DNA of 64,000 bases from Posidonia oceanica (taxonomy: Eukaryota > Streptophyta > Magnoliopsida > Alismatales > Posidoniaceae), in assembly GCA_037176725.1 (NCBI GenBank), contig JAZBRS010000049.1, forward strand, positions 31,302,001 to 31,366,000, read 5' to 3'. Position numbers and translations under genes: made by a program. Of the stretch, positions 12,601-24,494 are shown in pieces; the stretch's first letter is position 1; every line of letters starts with the position of its first letter. A model generated the notes under the pieces. The model was not told the DNA's origin and made no database searches. It saw only the letters and a list, made by a program, of their open reading frames with translations.

Positions 12601-15404
12601 GTTGGAGTGTACTTCTTTTGGTCTACACGATGGAAAACACAATTTATTGTTTCTAGGCAGTATAGTATCTGTCCTATTGGGTGAATTGGCAATGTGCTCT
12701 TTGTTCCCCATTCTCTTCTGATGCAAGTAGTTTGTTCTGTGAGATGTCCTACTTTGATCTAACTTGATTCTGTCTCCTGGCTTGATGTATGTTCCAATTG
12801 AAGCACCAGATTCCTATAAAAAAGGTCAACAAAATAAAGAGCAAGCTAAATTCAGGGCTAAGGATAGGAAACAAGGTAATACCTATTAGTAAATACATTA
12901 AAATAATACCTTGAAAAAAGCTCCATTTGACAAGAAGTCCAACATTATGTTACAACTAACTTGTGAGTTGTGACATTCAATTTAGCAGGTACAGAAACAG
13001 AAGAATATGAGAAATCCAAATAATTGTACCTTGTGCTTCTACTAAATCAGACACGCAACAGACTTTAGGATACAGTCTAATTTCTAATTTAAGCACCAGC
13101 TTCCTAATAAAACCTCAAGGGAACAAAAGTCAAGCTGAGTGGGAATTTTGGGACTAAAAAAATAAGCCATAAGGCACTGCCCTCTAAGTACAACACCACA
13201 TTGCTTGAAACAAAGTCCAGTTAAGAAGGATGCTTTTAACATTAAGTTACAACTTTGACTAAGTTAGCAGAGACAGAAATGCAGAAAATGGGGAAAGAGA
13301 ATAATCTTAGCCCCATATAACTACTATATTGGACCTATAATGTCATCAAGTTCTACTTTTACATGGCTGATTTACACACAGAAGTGCTCTTTTGAAGGCC
13401 CCCATGTATTCTTTTGAAGGCTCCGAAACTGTAACATACAGCATATCAAAAGGTTCAAGTCATTGTTAAAGAACTGTTTGCCTAGACTTATCCTTAAAAG
13501 TTGTCGCATTGCTTCAGTTAATCAATGCATCATGCAGTTTCATGAGGGTTTTTGGGTGCCTTGAAAATGTCACACAGAATGCATTATAAAAATCCAATAT
13601 ACCTTTGTCCCAGAATTGGATGTAAGCTCCTTATTTTTCTTTGAAGATGTCTTTACCTTGTCTGATTTATCATCATGAGCTGGTGTATTCCCCAACATAT
13701 TTTGCTCAGTGAGCGAAAGATTAGTACCTATTAGTTGGGAAGAACTGCAAGGCTCACAAGCTGATATGCAGCCCTTCTTACTCTCAAAGCTTGTCTCTAC
13801 ATCAGCACCATGGATGATAAGATTACTAACATCATGCACTGAGCAACCATTGGTCTCATGTTCCATTTGAACATTCTTTTTCAGACTGATATCTTCTACA
13901 TCTTTTTCTGGAGAATCAATATAAGCCACTGTCTCATCATGATCAGTGTGTATAACCTGAGAAGCATCACTTGAATTCTTTTCTAGATTGTCCGCTACTA
14001 AGTTTCTTACTGTTTTTTCAGAACTTGTCGTTGTGACATCAAACTCCCAATGCATAATCTGAGAAGCGTGATTGGAAACCTTTTCCAGATTAATCTCATC
14101 AGAACATCTACTTGATAGATCAGAATTTGAGAGTCTGATGGTAAGAGCATTATTGTTCTTGTTCTGCTCTCTGGCTGTTTCAACAGAACATAATCCATGG
14201 CAAGTTGCATCTATTTTTTCTCGAGGAGCTTGGATTTGCAAAGCAGTTTCATCATCTTCACCAGTTTGGCTGCTAATACTACTGTCAGCTCTGTAATCTA
14301 ATGTTACCTCTGTCTGCTGGTCAGCATCTGCTAAACCTTTCAGATTTCTGATCTTTTTGTAATATTCTTCAAAGTATGCTTTCTTTTTCGCAACCAAACC
14401 AGGGGCCTTACATTTCTCCAATTCTTCTTGACGTTTGTTATGGGTGAACACTGACCTTTTTTCCCATGAAAGGGACTCAACAGCATATCTTCCAAAGGAT
14501 ATAGAACCATGATCAAGCATCTGAGCTATTGAGAGTTCCTGGTTATAAGAAATAAAGAAATTGCATATCAAAGAAGTACAGCAGAAAAGAGGGGGAAAAG
14601 CAAGGTTATTGCATTTGACTAGAAAGAGAGAGAAACAAAACCTCATGATGAACAATAAAATATGACCTGGTTATTTCTACATCTTTTGAAAAGAAAAAAA
14701 ATCGCCAAACCAACTTCATGATGAAAAAAAAGTATGCTTCGGTAGAAAGTGATACGATTCAAGTATAAATGATTGATTCTTCTGTAATTCTACAACTATC
14801 CTAATAATCAACTCTGGATCCTCTGCATGCATACAGAATGGGAGTGGTTATTCCCTTGTTCAGGTACAGTCTTGCAAATATTCAAAAAATTACAATCGCC
14901 CAAGTTGTAACATGGGATAAGGGCTTACTAAATAACTTCATTTTTAGTCAATGGAGCAGATTTTGTATATGCCAGTTCTGAATGTCTTAAACTACATAAT
15001 AGGTAATTACACATGTCACAGCAATATAAATAGAAATAACAAATCAAATTTCAACTTTGAATATTTCAGATATCAACTAGATTTAATCAAAAAATGTATC
15101 AAGCAGATTATTACACAAATACAACTATTTGCTTTCCATGATAACATAATTAAGGATAATTTTAGTAAGGAATACTTCAAATGTCAAGGTATTGATTTCT
15201 CATTATATCAATCAGATAACTTTGGAGAATAAACGATCATGTTCTGAAGATAGTATACTTATAAGGGTGTGAAAATTCTAAATCCTTGTTGCAGAATAAT
15301 GCGAAGAGTACATGATTGGAAATGAAAACTACCTCAGGATGTCCAGGGTCAGATAATCCTTCACGAGACCATCTGAGGTAGGCTTGATCTAAATTGGCAG
15401 CCAT
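9636..15404 (-). CDS. WVD2-LIKE/TPX2-family-like protein, eight coding exons
   Basis: Exons read on the minus strand: 15404-15333, 14538-13603, 12813-12439, 12097-12036, 11454-11370, 10111-10019, 9900-9851 and 9660-9636. All junctions are GT-AG and phases join without error, giving 565 aa. Residues about 25-88 (SIAQMLDHGSISFGRYAVE, LSWEKRSVFTHN, APGLVAKKKAYFEEYYK) match the N-terminal block of plant WVD2-LIKE microtubule-associated proteins. Residues 337-461 hold PRPFSFSKEKRA, also family-like, in a Ser/Thr/Lys-rich disordered region. Family members bind and stabilise cortical microtubules. The usual C-terminal TPX2 (KLEEK) domain is not visible in exons 4-8, so the 3' half of the model is less certain. 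The acceptor TTGCAG at 15451-15449 puts an intron in the 5' UTR. The N-terminal call is sure; exact function is inference. Confidence 0.78.
10846..10878 (-). other. Possible alternative terminal exon of the WVD2-like gene
   Basis: A pyrimidine-rich acceptor (ending CCTGTCAG) precedes 33 bases that, in the phase left by exon 5, read SHLPQFGTGL then TAA. Splicing here instead of to 10111 would shorten the protein to about 520 aa. It may be chance; transcripts would decide. Confidence 0.3.
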
Positions 15405-15448
15405 ACCTTTTGAACAAGATTGTTTACACAAGTTTCACCCTATTTATC
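15405..15448 (-). other. 5' UTR part of the start-codon exon
   Basis: The 44 bases between a good acceptor (TTTCTTGCAG on the minus strand) and the ATG at 15404. An upstream leader exon is therefore expected, most likely within the CT-rich stretch at 16.6-16.98 kb. Confidence 0.55.
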
Positions 15449-15451
15449 CTG

Positions 15452-16780
15452 CAAGAAACTCTAGAATGTTAGAATTTTTGCAGAAATGAGGAACACAAAT
15501 GACAGTTCTGGTTTTTTTCATTGTGTCAAATTCAGAAAAAACAAGTACACTGCATGCTAATAATCCTTAAAAATAACAATCAGTTCCGTTTTGTTCCTTA
15601 AAAGTCACAAAAATTCGTGAATACAGATCACTAGGAAAAAGAGTTTGCATTCTTGCTTATTGTATTGTTGTCTCTTGAATTCTGCCTTCTGATAAACTAA
15701 GTGGGATTCTAAATTTGAGGAAGACCCATTATGCTGGAGACCTTATAGATGAACGAAAGGTACACTTTCCAACCAATGGATATCATGTGGCATCACATAT
15801 TCAGCTCTATTAGAAAAATAAGTCATGTAAAGAAAAAAAAAACTAATTCCCAAGGCATAGGGCCATTTAGCTAATGGCTGGATAATGTGACTTTAAAATT
15901 TGTATGTCACTCTTTTGCTAGTTAAGCTGAACAACAAAAGCAAAATTAGTTGACTCTTATTCCTAATTCCAAGCCAATACTTTACATTTACTCGAAGAGT
16001 TGAGAGTAGCCATGCTTGCCAAGTTCAAATTCAAACAAGGATGTCTACAGTAAATATTTCTTGTAAGAGAAAAGCCATACAAACATGATAAGTAAAAAAG
16101 AAAACTAATAATTCGGAGGGCATAACTTGGAAATGTGATAATCGTAGTGCATTAGAAGTTGGCACTTCCTCAACCAAAAAAAAAGGAGAAAAAGACTTGG
16201 ATTCGACTCTTAAGGAGTGCACTTTGATGGATTAGATACCACTAGCAATCAATCTTACAGATCACATATAGTCAGAAAGATCCACCCAATCCCTGAACCG
16301 CAAAACACTCGACAATGGGGACGTATTGCTCTCTGATTTTTCCTTTTTCTTCCTTAAGCTAGTAAAACCCAAATGCCTCACTAAAATTTGTTCACAAATT
16401 ATGTTCCAGAGCTCTCTTACAGCCAAACCTCTAGAACTAAGTAGAACAAAATTAAGCAGAGAACCCACACCACAGGCCACAAACTTTTTCATTGTCCTAC
16501 CTGAGCTGGACAAAGTTTTGACGACATCCTTCTCAAGCCCCACAAGAGCCAACCATAAACCTCTTGTTAACTATAGCGTTGAAAGGGCAAAGTACCACTA
16601 GAGTTGAGAAAAATGGCGACCTACCATGTCAAAACCAGTGTTCTCCCACACCAAACTAGACACAAAGGAAAGGGAAGAAAAAAAGAGGGTTGGAGTTGGA
16701 AGAACAAACCGTCAGAATATTTGCCACTCCCACATGCAAGTTCTTCTTTCTATACATAAAGATTCCAGACAGCTGCGGGT
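15452..16780 (-). other. Presumed 5' UTR intron/leader region of the WVD2-like gene
   Basis: No coding exon seen. Open frames at 16262-16601 on both strands have no recognisable homology and look like chance. An intron in the leader is inferred from the acceptor at 15449. Confidence 0.4.
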
Positions 16781-16794
16781 CCTCGGGATCGTCA

Positions 16795-16975
16795 GCGGAG
16801 ACACAGAGAAAGAGAGAGCAAGAAAGCAAATGTGTGAGAGAAAGTCCGAGAGAAACAGAGACAGAGACAGAGACACACAGAGAGAAAGAGAGCAAGAGAG
16901 CAAATGTGTGAGAGAAAAAGTCCGAGAGAGACGGAGAGAGAGAGAGAGAGAGAGACAGAGACAGGAGGAGTTTGT
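16795..16975 (-). repeat. CT/GA-rich leader with a duplicated unit
   Basis: The plus strand is almost pure purine; the minus strand is CT-rich, as in plant 5' leaders. A block containing GCAAATGTGTGAGAGAAA and GTCCGAGAGA occurs twice (about 16820-16856 and 16896-16932), flanked by GA and GACA runs. It probably sits in the transcribed leader or core promoter of the minus-strand gene ending at 9636. Confidence 0.6.
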
Positions 16976-16979
16976 GGGC

Positions 16980-19900
16980 AGCCATTAATAAATAAATCGC
17001 CTACTTGGTTCGTGCACGTAACGACGACGCCCCAACATCATTGAGCGCACAATACAATAAATTATTTTTTTTAATATTTTTTTCCTGCGCACAAAAAGAT
17101 TTGTGTGTCTTCTAATTGACTGTACCATAGGATTGTTTATTAATTAATGGAATATAACGGCTATGATATGCCTGCTGCATTTTTGTTTGCCAAATTGCCA
17201 CTCTTCTTTTGCCACTCTGCCTGCCAATAACGTGAGGTTTCAGCTCTATTTATCAACCCCAAACGGACATGAGGGGTGACGGAGCCATTTTGTAAAATGC
17301 CATCAGCTAAACGCACCTCGGCGTTTGGCAGACAGGTTCTGGACCTTATCACCTTCATGTACACAAGCCACCTAATTTTTGAGCTTAGCTCAGATATGAA
17401 CTGAATTCAGATGTGTCGTATTTTGATTGAAACATATGTTTAGAGGTTTTCGCTGAGAAGTTGTGCATATGATATAGTCGATTCGATGTCATTTTAAAAA
17501 AAGAGCTATAACCAATTCTATCAAAACGAAGGCAAACAAAAACTAGTCCCTTTTAATCGTTAAAATGGGTCGGATTTGCCAGACGTAGCCTCTCGGTTTA
17601 GATGAGGTTGAAGTTATCATGAAGATGGTTTGCTCCACCCTTCTTTTGCTCTTTGAAAATGACTCGATGACGTCATCTTGCAAATAAAATCGAAGAGTGG
17701 GAACAAATATACGACCTGAAATACTCGAATTTTTCTAGTCAAAAATGAGAAGAATATACGAAATATATCAATTCTCTTCTCAATCAAACCATAGGATCCT
17801 TCCTTCAAGTGGGCCTATCAAGAAATACAAATTTATAATTGGATAATAGGGTGGTCCGACCGTAAACAGTGCCTTGCTCTTTTTTGTTCGTTTCCACAAT
17901 TTTTTTTTCGTTTTGGTTCCACATCATTATGTTTTGTATTTTATCGATTTTTTCTGTTATCTTTCCAAGAAAAAATTCCGTTCCCTATTCATTTCATTCC
18001 CTAGTAATTTTTCGGTTCTTTGGCATTTTTCACGTAAAATCACTGTTCATGGAGTCAAGGAGCCATGACTTTACGCTCCAGACCGTAATGGAAAATTTTC
18101 CTTGGATAATATATATAAGTTAGACTCTTACCTTGTCGGTGCCAAGAGGCTATCAATTACTAACTCGATTGTGGCAGTTTTTGGGCATTGCAACATAGAA
18201 AAAACTGTAGTTGAGGATTTGTTTGCCCAACTTTGTAGCTTTGTTAGATCTCAGATAAGCTCACAAAGGATTATGAATAACAAATATGACAGAGGGGTAT
18301 ACAAGCATTTGCTTGTATTTGAATCAATCCATGTAGTCACATGTATCCCATGTGGTGTGCTTCGTTTGATTTGGAATCTCCCTGGGCCTCAATGTGATGG
18401 TGGATAGGCTCAGACAAATAAGCCCGCTGATGCGCCATGCATGTTCGGCTTTTATTACAGACAAAGTCATCTTCAGCTCTAGGAGAGGGCCAGAGGGGAG
18501 CTATGGAAATTCTTAACTAAAAAGGTAGAGCAAAATTTTTGCCAAATAGAACGTGCTCTCTGAATTGAAGACAAAATGAAGGACCCAATGAGGAGCACAA
18601 GCCTAACTTCAAGAAAAAAATAGCGTGCTTTTGCAAAGAGTGGAACCATGCTAAAAGGGAATATCATTACTCTCGTGACAAGGTAAGTACAGATTATTCC
18701 TGATAAAAGTGGCATGTAATAATGAAGACTAGATCAAACAGTTGGTCCACGAGGAATGGACAGGAAATTTGAAAACAGAGGACTGTAAAAAGAAAGCTCA
18801 TTCAATAGCAGAGTGAATGCTGAATGCACAAGCAAGGAAAAGAATACCTCCATGTGGGAACTGTTTAAAAAGGAAACTACTTTAATGTGTACATGTTTCT
18901 GGACGAATAGAAATATTTTTATGCAGGTTTCACGCTAAAAATCTAGTTTCTTTGACAAGTCTACAGAACTATCAGTGATACGTGTCCATCGTATAGTGGA
19001 AAATATGCATATAAAGAGACGTATGTTTTTCAGTCCACCTCCTAAAGTCCCTGAAACAATTTTAGCGCAGAAAGAATTTGAGATGTTTTCAGGTGCTAAT
19101 TTCCCAGAACAAGAAATGTTAATTCCCAGTTGGCCCCATGTCATTTCATAGTATACGTTCATATACTATGCAATTGGCTCATGGGCTTTTTCTTTGTGAA
19201 GCCTTGGGAAATAGAAACTACTTAATCTTTTGAAGGAAATTACCATTAATTTTTGTTCTGCATTCCTGATCAGTGTAGCTTTTACTCTATTCTCACGTGA
19301 AATCGAGGATCTCACATAATTGTGTTGAACACTTCAACACATGGTACTTCAATACAAGCCCATTTATAAACATCCAACAATCAGTTTTTTATTATTATAA
19401 CTCACTGGAGTTGATGAAATCCCCTTCATTTCAAGTTCTTTTCCTCCAAAAAAAAAAACCTTGAATAGAAAAATTGCCACAGGACATTTTCCAAGAACGG
19501 GATTAGTTTTGTTTAGCACCGACAAAACTCAGATCAGATTGTTCTTTTACCATCTGTGCTTAGTGCTTCTATATGTGATAAACTACTAGGTTAGTCATAT
19601 AAGCCCTTTCTGCCAATATAGATGAGGCACCAAGTGATCAAATCTTCTCCAATACATGTACTTCAAATAGTTCTTAAGACTCCTTGTCCAAAACTAGAAT
19701 ATCATCTCAATTTTTCATTAAGTGCATCACTCAGTTTTTCACGTACTAAGGTTTCACCTCTAGTTTAAACACCTTAAACACCACAGAAGCATCAATTCAT
19801 AAAAGAATATGCGAGCAATTTCTTCGGTTGATGGCCTAATCTGGCAGAGAACTTGACATGTAATTTCTTGCAACAATACAGAAAACGAAAATGACAATCA

Positions 19901-21149
19901 AAACCAGTTTTTCTTTGGATGTAGCACTTCTTTTTAGATAGAAAAAAGGCTGGGTAAAAGTGCGGAAGAAAAGTAAGCTGCAACTAATGATAGAAGGAAT
20001 CCAAAAGCCCCTATTAACATATCTAAGGGCTGAAGACAGGACCCACACCCATGTTATGGCCTACAAAAACTTTCAGGTTATGAACAAAGGTTAGATCTCA
20101 ACAGGGAAGAATGGCAGATGGAACCAAACAAGTGCTACTATATTGCAACACAAAAGCAATAGTATTCAGTCTTGCAACTATTCAGGAACTCGAACCGAAG
20201 TTAAGAGAACATGGATCGTTCACCCTCAATATCCCTTTGTGGAACTTTCAATATTGAATCGACGATTATATCATTTTATTCAGCAACTGTAACCTAGTTT
20301 CCATCGAAAATGTTTGTTTGTAAACCAGGGTTGGTTGAGTGAACCATTAAATGCTATTATCATTCAGTTATTGGATAATCAGCAAATGTGATTATAAGCA
20401 AATAAAACCTTTGTATAACGGCTAATTTTATTCCTACCAACCCATCTATGAGATCTTATTATAAGGTTGGGAAGTAGCCTCTTCTGCCTATATAAAGAAA
20501 TATAGCGCCCAAAACATTGCAAAGTTGCGCTAGCCACTAGCAGAGAAAAGGAATCTTACAGGTATATCTTATTTTGTAGACTACTTGAAATACCTCATAT
20601 AAGAAAACTCTTCAGTTCTATTCTATATGGACAGAGACAGGAATATTTTCCAAAATTAAACTTCTCAAGGGATTTCCAGCTGTCCATACATTCCTATAAC
20701 TTCCTGTCCTGAGTCCTGTCAGACACAGTCCTCACTCAGCATTTAATTTTCCCCATTGAATTTTTCACTTTTAAAAATTTTTATGCCCTGTCAACCTATA
20801 CTAACAAATAAAACAAGATAACTTTCTGTACCAGACTTATACTAATCAAAATTCAACTAATCGCCGTGGTCCAAGTATCAGACAATCAATTGCTTCAAGA
20901 CAACGCAGTTCGTAGTTTCTTGCTGAACAATCTCGGCAACAATTCGACATGGTCTGCTCATATCAAAACGATGCCAAATTTTATAAGAAACAGACACCAA
21001 AATTCACACTCCAAATGAAAAGGGTAAATTCCACTACTAGAAAGACCTAGAGACCTCTGCTCTAAGAACTTCGAGTGAAACCATAACGGCAATCGCACGA
21101 TTTTGGAACAGATCTAGGAATTGTCAAGCAAAACTGGAACATTGTTTAC
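16980..21149. other. Intergenic region, no gene recognised
   Basis: About 4 kb with only short open frames on both strands (for example 18102-18407 plus, 19792-20048 minus). None carries a motif I recognise. The 17160-17370 segment, with CGTTTGGCAGACAGG-like bases, could be a short dispersed repeat but no termini were found. Confidence 0.5.
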
Positions 21150-21390
21150 CTCTGGTGGTCGTTATCCGAGGGCGAAATCCGGCGACGGAGGAGAACATCG
21201 CGGGGGAACGAGAAGAGTGGAAGAGGAGAGGGCGGAGAGAGCTGGGAAGAAGGAAGAACCACTCTGTCTCTCTATATCTCGTTCGCGTATTTACGGGAGG
21301 AAGAAGGGGCGGGAGGAGGATTTGGTTTCGCGGGAGTGGGGGAGTGATGACGTGTGATGTGGGGCATTGAGTAGGGACTTTTGGAGGCAC
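21150..21390 (-). other. Exon-like GC-rich segment with a splice donor
   Basis: A GC-rich, CT-rich block on the minus strand reads like the 5' exon of a transcript: a short open frame starting MFSSVAGFRPRITTTR, then CCAGAG|GTAAAC, a good donor at 21149-21148. No downstream coding exon was found at 17-21 kb, so it may begin a non-coding RNA or a lost gene. Confidence 0.35.
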
Positions 21391-21628
21391 TCAAGCGGTA
21401 GAGTTGGAGCGGGGTTTTTTAACCACGAAATTTACCAGTTGACTCTCTCGGGAACGTTCCGTAATGATTATTAAGACTAATTTTTCAAAAAAAAAAGAAG
21501 GTACTTATTTTTTAAATCTTTCTTTTGGTGTAGAATAAAAAAAATAAAAATAAATGAAAAACGACAGTGCCAAGTACAGTAATGAGAATAAATTGACAAC
21601 AATGATAAGTTGAGATGGAAATTAAAAG

Positions 21629-22842
21629 TAGGGATGTAAACAGGTCGGATTGAGTTGGATTTAAGGTTTACCTTAATCTTAATCCGTCATTTCTTAATGG
21701 ACAACGGGTCAGGTGAATATTCATTTTAAAAAATTCTAGTCGCTACCTTACCCACTACCCATTAGAATAACAGGTGATAGTTAGAATTAACAAGTGAAAC
21801 AGGTGAATTTTTTATTATTAAATCTAAACTTATATCATTTCATGAGCTTTTCATGAATTAAATTTAACTCAAAATAATCATTTTATTAATTCCTAATAAC
21901 ACCATAAGAGTTGATAATATAACAATCAACACATAAACACAAACAGGAAAAATATCAAATACCACCAATTCATCACCAGATTTCCCATCAATCACAATTT
22001 CAGTTCATTCAGATCATTAGTTGGCACAAGTGCACATGAACATAAATCTCATATTCTATGGACTCCCAAATCAAGAGATTGTTTAAGCATTGCTGTTTTG
22101 GTACAAGAAATGTGTGAATTCTTTCAGAAATCCAATAAAACCAACAGCAGTAGACAAATTTTCATCTAAAGAATAAACGTTTATGAGATTTTACAGTCTG
22201 AGAAAAATAACTGATGTCAAACAAATGGTTTGCAGAAGAACAGTTCCAATAAAACCTTAAAGAATACAGATTCAGATTTAGAACCAGAGAAAGAGAGAGA
22301 GAGGCGTAGAGAATAGGTTGAGATCTTGAGGAGGCAAGAGAGGTCTGTCTCCGAGTGCCGTCGCCCGTCTGTGTGTGGAGGGTGGAGGCGGAGGGGCGAG
22401 AGCCAATAAAGGAAGAGTGTCGTCACCTGTGGAGGGTGGAGGCAAAGGGGCGAGAGCCGAGGGCGGAGAGCCTGGAAGCGGAGGAGCGAGAACTGAGAGT
22501 GGGAGAGTGCCGTCGCCTATGGAGGGTGGCGGTGGAGGGGCAAGAGTAGAGAGAGGGGGGTGGACTTAGGTTTGAGGTGTAGAAGATGAAAGGTATAAGG
22601 TATTATGTGTAATGTTAAGTATTTATATTTTATGCTAAAGAGTTAGGGTTTTGGTAAATTTATTAATTTACCTTTAGGTTAACGGATTATCTGTAGCATG
22701 CTATTCGAATACTGACCTATTAAATTAATGGATTAGCAGGTGATGGGTTAACGAATCAATAGATATATAAAATCTCTACCCTAATCTGTTCCTAACGGAT
22801 CAGGTCAGGTTAACGGATTATACTCGATCCATTTACACCCTA
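21629..22842. mobile_element. Non-autonomous hAT-type element (1.2 kb)
   Basis: The ends are inverted copies of TAGGGATGTAAAC / TAGGGTGTAAATGG, close to the hAT/Ac terminal consensus. They are flanked by 8-bp target duplications with one mismatch (ATTAAAAG at 21621-21628, AGTAAAAG at 22843-22850). Subterminal stretches also pair imperfectly (GGTCAGGTTAACGGATTA-like). There is no transposase ORF, so it depends on an autonomous hAT for movement. The interior carries a GC-rich tandem array (22353-22560). Confidence 0.75.
22353..22560. repeat. GC-rich degenerate tandem repeat inside the hAT element
   Basis: Three degenerate copies (starting near 22352, 22412 and 22505) share GTGCCGTCGCC-like bases followed by GGAGGGTGG, GGCGGAGGGGCGAGAG. 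The GC content is far above that of the element ends, suggesting captured host leader DNA or local expansion. Confidence 0.55.
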
Positions 22843-22850
22843 AGTAAAAG

Positions 22851-24087
22851 GATTAATCCACGATAGTGAGAAATCCACGTCACATTTAGGAAATATTGAA
22901 TAAAAAAACACACATATTTAGAGGGAGAGTGGGGATTCGTTATCACGTGGGAACAACCTTCTCATCCATTGTTTAAAAAGCCACCATCCACACTCTTTAT
23001 TTTCAGACTCTTCACATTGCATGCAGTTACAACTTGGAAACTAATGTTTAACCAAACCATTCATCTTCTTTAGTGGGATTGTATTACATGCATGCACAAA
23101 TATTTGGCTTAGTCACCAATATTCTTTTGCCCATTTACATTAAATGCATCCATGAACTTTATGTCAATAGTAAAGTGAAAGAGAAACTTTACATACATAA
23201 TAAAATTCTTTGGTTACACGCATAGTGATTCTACCCATGTGTTTAATTGAATAGTATTTTCTAATAATATAATAAGAAAAAGATGGAAGGTGAAAACATC
23301 ATGGGATTCCTTGTTGTAATGGCATCATTTTATCAATTGTATGCATTTATAAGAATTTAATAAATTAGAGAGTGGAAGAATCGATTGAATAGATGAGTTA
23401 TGTAGACTCTTTCATATGTCATGTAGCAAAAAAAAAGATATGATATGGTCTTTTTTAATTGACAAAACATAATATGAAAAGAGGGGATTGCCACATGGCA
23501 AGTTCTCAAGATATTTCTCTTGAGTTTATAAATGTCAAAATAAGAAAATCTGATAGATTTATATTATGTTTGTATTTTTTTTTTAAATATAAATGTTATT
23601 TCTAAACCTATTTAATGTTATCGTTTTTTTTCAAAAATGATGGAAAACTAATAAGTAAGAATTCGTCTTGCATTAATAGTTTGTAGAAATATTGCATGGA
23701 CTAATGAAATTATAAAAAAACTTCTAATAGTAGTACATGATATTAATTGAAAAGAATAATTTTCAAACAGCCTTTTTGTATGATTTTTATTATGATCAGT
23801 ATTCTTTAGAAGGAATACCATGAGAAATATATTATATGGAATCAAAACAATTGACTCTTCAAAATGAAAGAGATGAAAGAAAAATATTGTTGGACATAAA
23901 AAATAATTTTAGTGAAGTTTATTATTTATATTTATTGTATTTTATGTCAGACCATGTGTCGAGTGTTGATTGTTTAAACAAAATATTTACATGTCATACT
24001 CACGTGTCAACTTCTCTTAGGAAGAAAACACATGTCAATTCAAGTGGTATTCTTTGGAAGAAATGCCATGCTAAATAGTGATATTTG
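22851..24087. other. AT-rich intergenic/Helitron-derived stretch
   Basis: No gene recognised. The right part is probably the body of the Helitron-like element whose 5' end is at 24131, judging by recurring phrases such as GTCATGTGGCA and TTTGAAGGAA shared with 28.5-31.4 kb. Its 3' end was not found. Confidence 0.4.
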
Positions 24088-24131
24088 AAGGAAGTTAAAA
24101 CTTAAATTGTTGTCTTTTAAAGTAATATAGA
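24088..24131 (-). repeat. Helitron-like 5' terminus (copy C)
   Basis: On the minus strand it starts TCTATATTACTTTAAAA, the conserved plant Helitron 5' end. The same sequence recurs at 28758, 29501, 29938, 30993 and 31383, always in this orientation. Confidence 0.6.
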
Positions 24132-24204
24132 TAGATTAAGTCAATATTTTATAAGTTACATTTATTGTCATGTGGCATTGATTTACCAACTCTTGAGTGT
24201 TAAA

Positions 24205-24219
24205 AAAGTAAACGAATGT
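24205..24219. repeat. LINE target-site duplication, left copy
   Basis: AAAGTAAACGAATGT, identical to 28535-28549. It is immediately followed by a poly-T run, the reverse of the LINE poly-A tail. Confidence 0.85.
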
Positions 24220-24494
24220 TTTTTTTTTTGCAAATGGTAGGCAAATATATTATATATGAGCTTGGCTATGAGTACTGTAGACATTCCGATTCGATCGCAT
24301 GGTTACAAGTACCACCGCCAAGCCAAACAAAAGAATAAGTAAGATAATAACAGAATCCAAAGAAAACAACCAATCTAGCTAGCTAAAGTCCCAAAGGATA
24401 AATGTTACAGGCATAAGCTCAACTCGAGCCAAAAATGAGAAATTGTTTGTATTCCCAAATAAACAAAATAAAGATATCAAACTCCAGCAATAAG

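Noticed and set aside
16262..16601. Overlapping open frames on both strands (about 91-96 codons)
   Set aside because: No recognisable domain; lies in the presumed leader/intron of the minus-strand gene.
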